A DNA stretch of 6,827 nucleotides from Candidatus Treponema faecavium (GTDB lineage: Bacteria > Spirochaetota > Spirochaetia > Treponematales > Treponemataceae). The DNA lies in NCBI GenBank assembly GCA_019113455.1, contig DXHG01000238.1:1-6827 (forward strand), written 5' to 3'. A program made the position numbers and the translations under genes. This document shows positions 5,464 through 6,827 of the stretch, one piece after another. A model generated the notes under the pieces. It was not told the origin of the DNA and searched no databases. It saw only the letters and a program-made list of their open reading frames with translations. The stretch's first letter is position 1. Each line of letters starts with the position of its first letter.

Positions 5464-6195
5464 ATAAACGGGCGTATATCGTGTATTACCGCTGCAAAAG
5501 CAGTCTTTGCTGCAAAAGATTTTCAAAAATACCCTAAAAATAATTATATTAAAGAAGTTGAAAACCTTTTGGCAGAACATGAAGAAAACTTATTAGCAAT
5601 CTCTATTTCTGATATAAACAAACTGAAATCAAAGTACAAAATAAAAGATACAGACTTTAAGGCAGACAGAGAATTGTTGTTAGATAAGTATATCGCATTG
5701 TGCCTAAATGACAAGCGTTTAGAAGATTCTGAAAAAGCACAGCTTTCGTATTTATGCAAATTGCTTGAGGTAGATGAAAGTTATTTATCAAATCGCATAA
5801 CACATGAAGGTGTGTTAATTTATAAGGATATGATAAAAACTGCAATTTCTGATAATCAAATTTCAGAGACAGAATTACAGGAACTAAAAAACTCAGAGAC
5901 GAATTTGATATTTCCGAACATAGCGGAAATGATATCTATATATATAATAGAATGTAAAAATAAAATAACAGATTATATTAACAAAATAACAATAAAAAGA
6001 CGTATGTCTCCTGAAGAAGAACAAGCGTTATATGATATAGTGAATGGATTGAATTTGAAATTAAATTTTGCAGAAACTGATTTATCATACTTTAAGCAAT
6101 TATGGGAAATAGAGAATGGTGCTATTACTCCTATAGCATCAGCAATAAGCTTACAAAAAAATGAAAACGCATATTATACAGCACAAGTTAACTGA
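5464..6195 (+). CDS. TerB-like helical protein, N-terminal part of a gene split by a stop codon
   Basis: The frame is open from 5455 to the TGA at 6193-6195. From 5464 it encodes 243 residues; a TTG at 5569 would give 208. AGAGGA (5455-5460) precedes an ATA codon at 5464, one base from ATG, and the residues before the TTG (AAKAVFAAKDFQKYPKN) read like protein, so the original start was probably here and is now damaged. Counting from the TTG, the protein is helical with acidic loops resembling TerB-like repeats: YIALCLNDKRLEDSEKAQL (41-59), AISDNQISETELQELK (92-107) and MSPEEEQALYDIV (146-158), then the WEIENG segment (179-184) that in my memory of this family precedes a PH-like domain. That domain continues in the same frame after the TGA. 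No signal peptide or membrane segment is seen. Codon use is AT-rich, unlike the genes before it, which suggests transfer. The function is unknown. Confidence 0.6.
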   Translation: MNGRISCITAAKAVFAAKDFQKYPKNNYIKEVENLLAEHEENLLAISISDINKLKSKYKIKDTDFKADRELLLDKYIALCLNDKRLEDSEKAQLSYLCKLLEVDESYLSNRITHEGVLIYKDMIKTAISDNQISETELQELKNSETNLIFPNIAEMISIYIIECKNKITDYINKITIKRRMSPEEEQALYDIVNGLNLKLNFAETDLSYFKQLWEIENGAITPIASAISLQKNENAYYTAQVN

Positions 6196-6540
6196 CGAAC
6201 AAGAACAAGCCGTGTATCTTACGCTGGTGTTGCGACATCTGTAAGAATAGCAAAAGGTGTTTATTTGCGTTCTGGGAAGTTTACTCCGGCTGTATACAGC
6301 GAAGCGTATCTAAAACTAATAGATACTGGGAGTATTTTTATAACAAATAAACGTATTATTTTTGTCGGCGAACATGCGAACAAATCAATTCCTTTTTCAA
6401 AAATCTTTGGCATAACAACTTATGCAAATGGAATAGAAATAGAAAAAGAGACTGGGAGAAAACCGTTTCTAGAATGTGAAAACGCGGAACTTTCAGGACT
6501 GTTTATGTCCAGATTGCTATCGGATTTTACGAAGCAATAA
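6196..6540 (+). pseudogene. PH-like C-terminal domain, downstream part of the split gene
   Basis: This continues the previous reading frame directly after the TGA and runs 114 residues to the TAA at 6538-6540. It begins RTRTSRVSYAGVATSVRIAK, then YLRSGKF, LIDTGSIFITNKRIIFVG, a short hydrophilic turn, GIEIEKETGRKPFLE and an amphipathic end. This is the pattern of a widespread uncharacterised bacterial PH/GRAM-like domain that usually follows a TerB-like helical region in one polypeptide (recalled from the family; not searched). It has no ATG at its beginning and no Shine-Dalgarno sequence; the TTG at 6265 would cut into the domain. It is therefore best read as the C-terminal half of the gene at 5464. 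Separate translation, or readthrough of the TGA, cannot be excluded. Its stop overlaps an ATG (TAATG, 6538-6542) that starts the next, also damaged, reading frame. Confidence 0.62.
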
Positions 6541-6826
6541 TGTTTATCTATAAAGACGTTATTTTATAGAGAGAAGCGGCTCAGTGTATGGTTATGAGCT
6601 GCGGGATAAAAAAAGCGAAAAAAGTGCGCTATTTTAGGGTAAAGCTCTTGACAGGGATGGTGAGGTCGAGGTAATATACACGCACCGTTTCGGGATACCC
6701 CGAAATGCTGGTCTGTTACAGGAACTAAGGAAGGGAAGAAAGAGTAAGGTTCTCACGGCGGAAAAACCCGTGAAAGAAAACCCGAAGATGAAGAAGATAA
6801 TTCGTAAAAAGAGCGGGTTGGATTGA
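6540..6826 (+). pseudogene. Degraded small gene of unknown function
   Basis: An ATG at 6540 overlaps the stop of the preceding gene and opens MFIYKDVIL before a TAG (6567-6569). In another frame, 6554-6634 reads as protein (SGSVYGYELRDKKSEKSALF), meets a TAG at 6635-6637, and continues in the same frame for 62 residues (6638-6823) to a TGA at 6824-6826. That last part (GEVEVIYTHRFGIPRNAGLL, then a Lys/Arg-rich tail ending IIRKKSGLD) has no start codon near its beginning. A one-base loss near 6565-6575 would join the first two pieces. The best reading is one gene of about 95 codons, translationally coupled to the gene before it, now broken by a frameshift and an amber codon. I do not recognise the family. 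The strongly basic tail suggests nucleic-acid binding, but only weakly. Confidence 0.4.
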
Positions 6827-6827
6827 A

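Noticed and set aside
6193..6195. TGA read as tryptophan (alternative genetic code)
   Set aside because: fabF and pstB end at TGA in the expected places, and Trp in fabG is encoded by TGG, so the standard bacterial code applies.
6197..6208. Tandem GAACAA-GAACAA just after the TGA as a slippage site
   Set aside because: It is in frame with the PH-like domain and encodes the expected Thr/Arg-rich segment, so no frame change is needed here.
6648..6677. TTGACA-18-TAATAT promoter-like sequence
   Set aside because: It lies inside a protein-like reading (LDRDGEVEVIY), and the sequence downstream has no gene with a start codon, so the match is probably fortuitous.
6688..6705. Perfect 7-bp hairpin TTTCGGG-ATAC-CCCGAAA
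   Set aside because: It is not followed by a T-run and falls within the codons for RFGIPRN of the degraded gene; no role can be supported.

Overview
The window looks like an ordinary bacterial chromosome segment: about 5.1 kb of dense, GC-rich (clearly above 50 % by eye), plus-strand housekeeping genes, followed by about 1.7 kb of AT-rich, loosely packed and apparently decaying DNA. No base sequence here fixes the taxon. The genes are bacterial type II fatty-acid synthesis and Pst phosphate-transport genes. The fabD-fabG-fabF-fabZ order without acpP between fabG and fabF, together with the mixed composition, would fit a host-associated spirochaete such as a Treponema, but that is a weak guess.

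Region 1 (1-2911) is the 3' part of a fatty-acid synthesis operon: the C-terminal part of fabD (malonyl-CoA:ACP transacylase), fabG (3-ketoacyl-ACP reductase), fabF (3-ketoacyl-ACP synthase II) and fabZ (3-hydroxyacyl-ACP dehydratase). Gaps are 15, 46 and 3 bases and each internal gene has a Shine-Dalgarno sequence. The four enzymes load malonyl units on ACP and then carry out condensation, reduction and dehydration. An enoyl reductase, acpP and the acc genes are not in the window.

Region 2 (2912-3512) holds a long irregular hairpin, a candidate terminator, and a 103-residue acidic protein of unknown function. The promoter of that gene (TTGACA-17-TATACT) places the predicted transcript start on the A of the ATG. 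The next gene, pstB, has the same arrangement (TTGAAA-16-TATAGT, six bases, ATG), so both transcripts are predicted to be leaderless. An 11-base direct repeat just upstream of the pstB -35 resembles a Pho-regulon activator site.

Region 3 (3513-5161) is a two-gene pstB-phoU unit without pstS, pstC or pstA, closed by a strong intrinsic terminator with a 12-bp perfect stem. PstB is the ATPase of the high-affinity phosphate transporter; PhoU links the transporter to phosphate signalling.

Region 4 (5160-6827) is different in composition and quality. It carries a 48-codon minus-strand gene remnant, then a plus-strand gene whose helical TerB-like part and C-terminal PH-like part are in the same frame but separated by one TGA codon, and which lacks a normal start codon at its Shine-Dalgarno sequence (ATA instead of ATG). 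It overlaps (TAATG) a second small gene that seems to carry a one-base frameshift and an in-frame TAG. The simplest reading is a foreign or dispensable two-gene operon that is being lost. I see no tRNA, rRNA, CRISPR array, insertion sequence or obvious new defence system.
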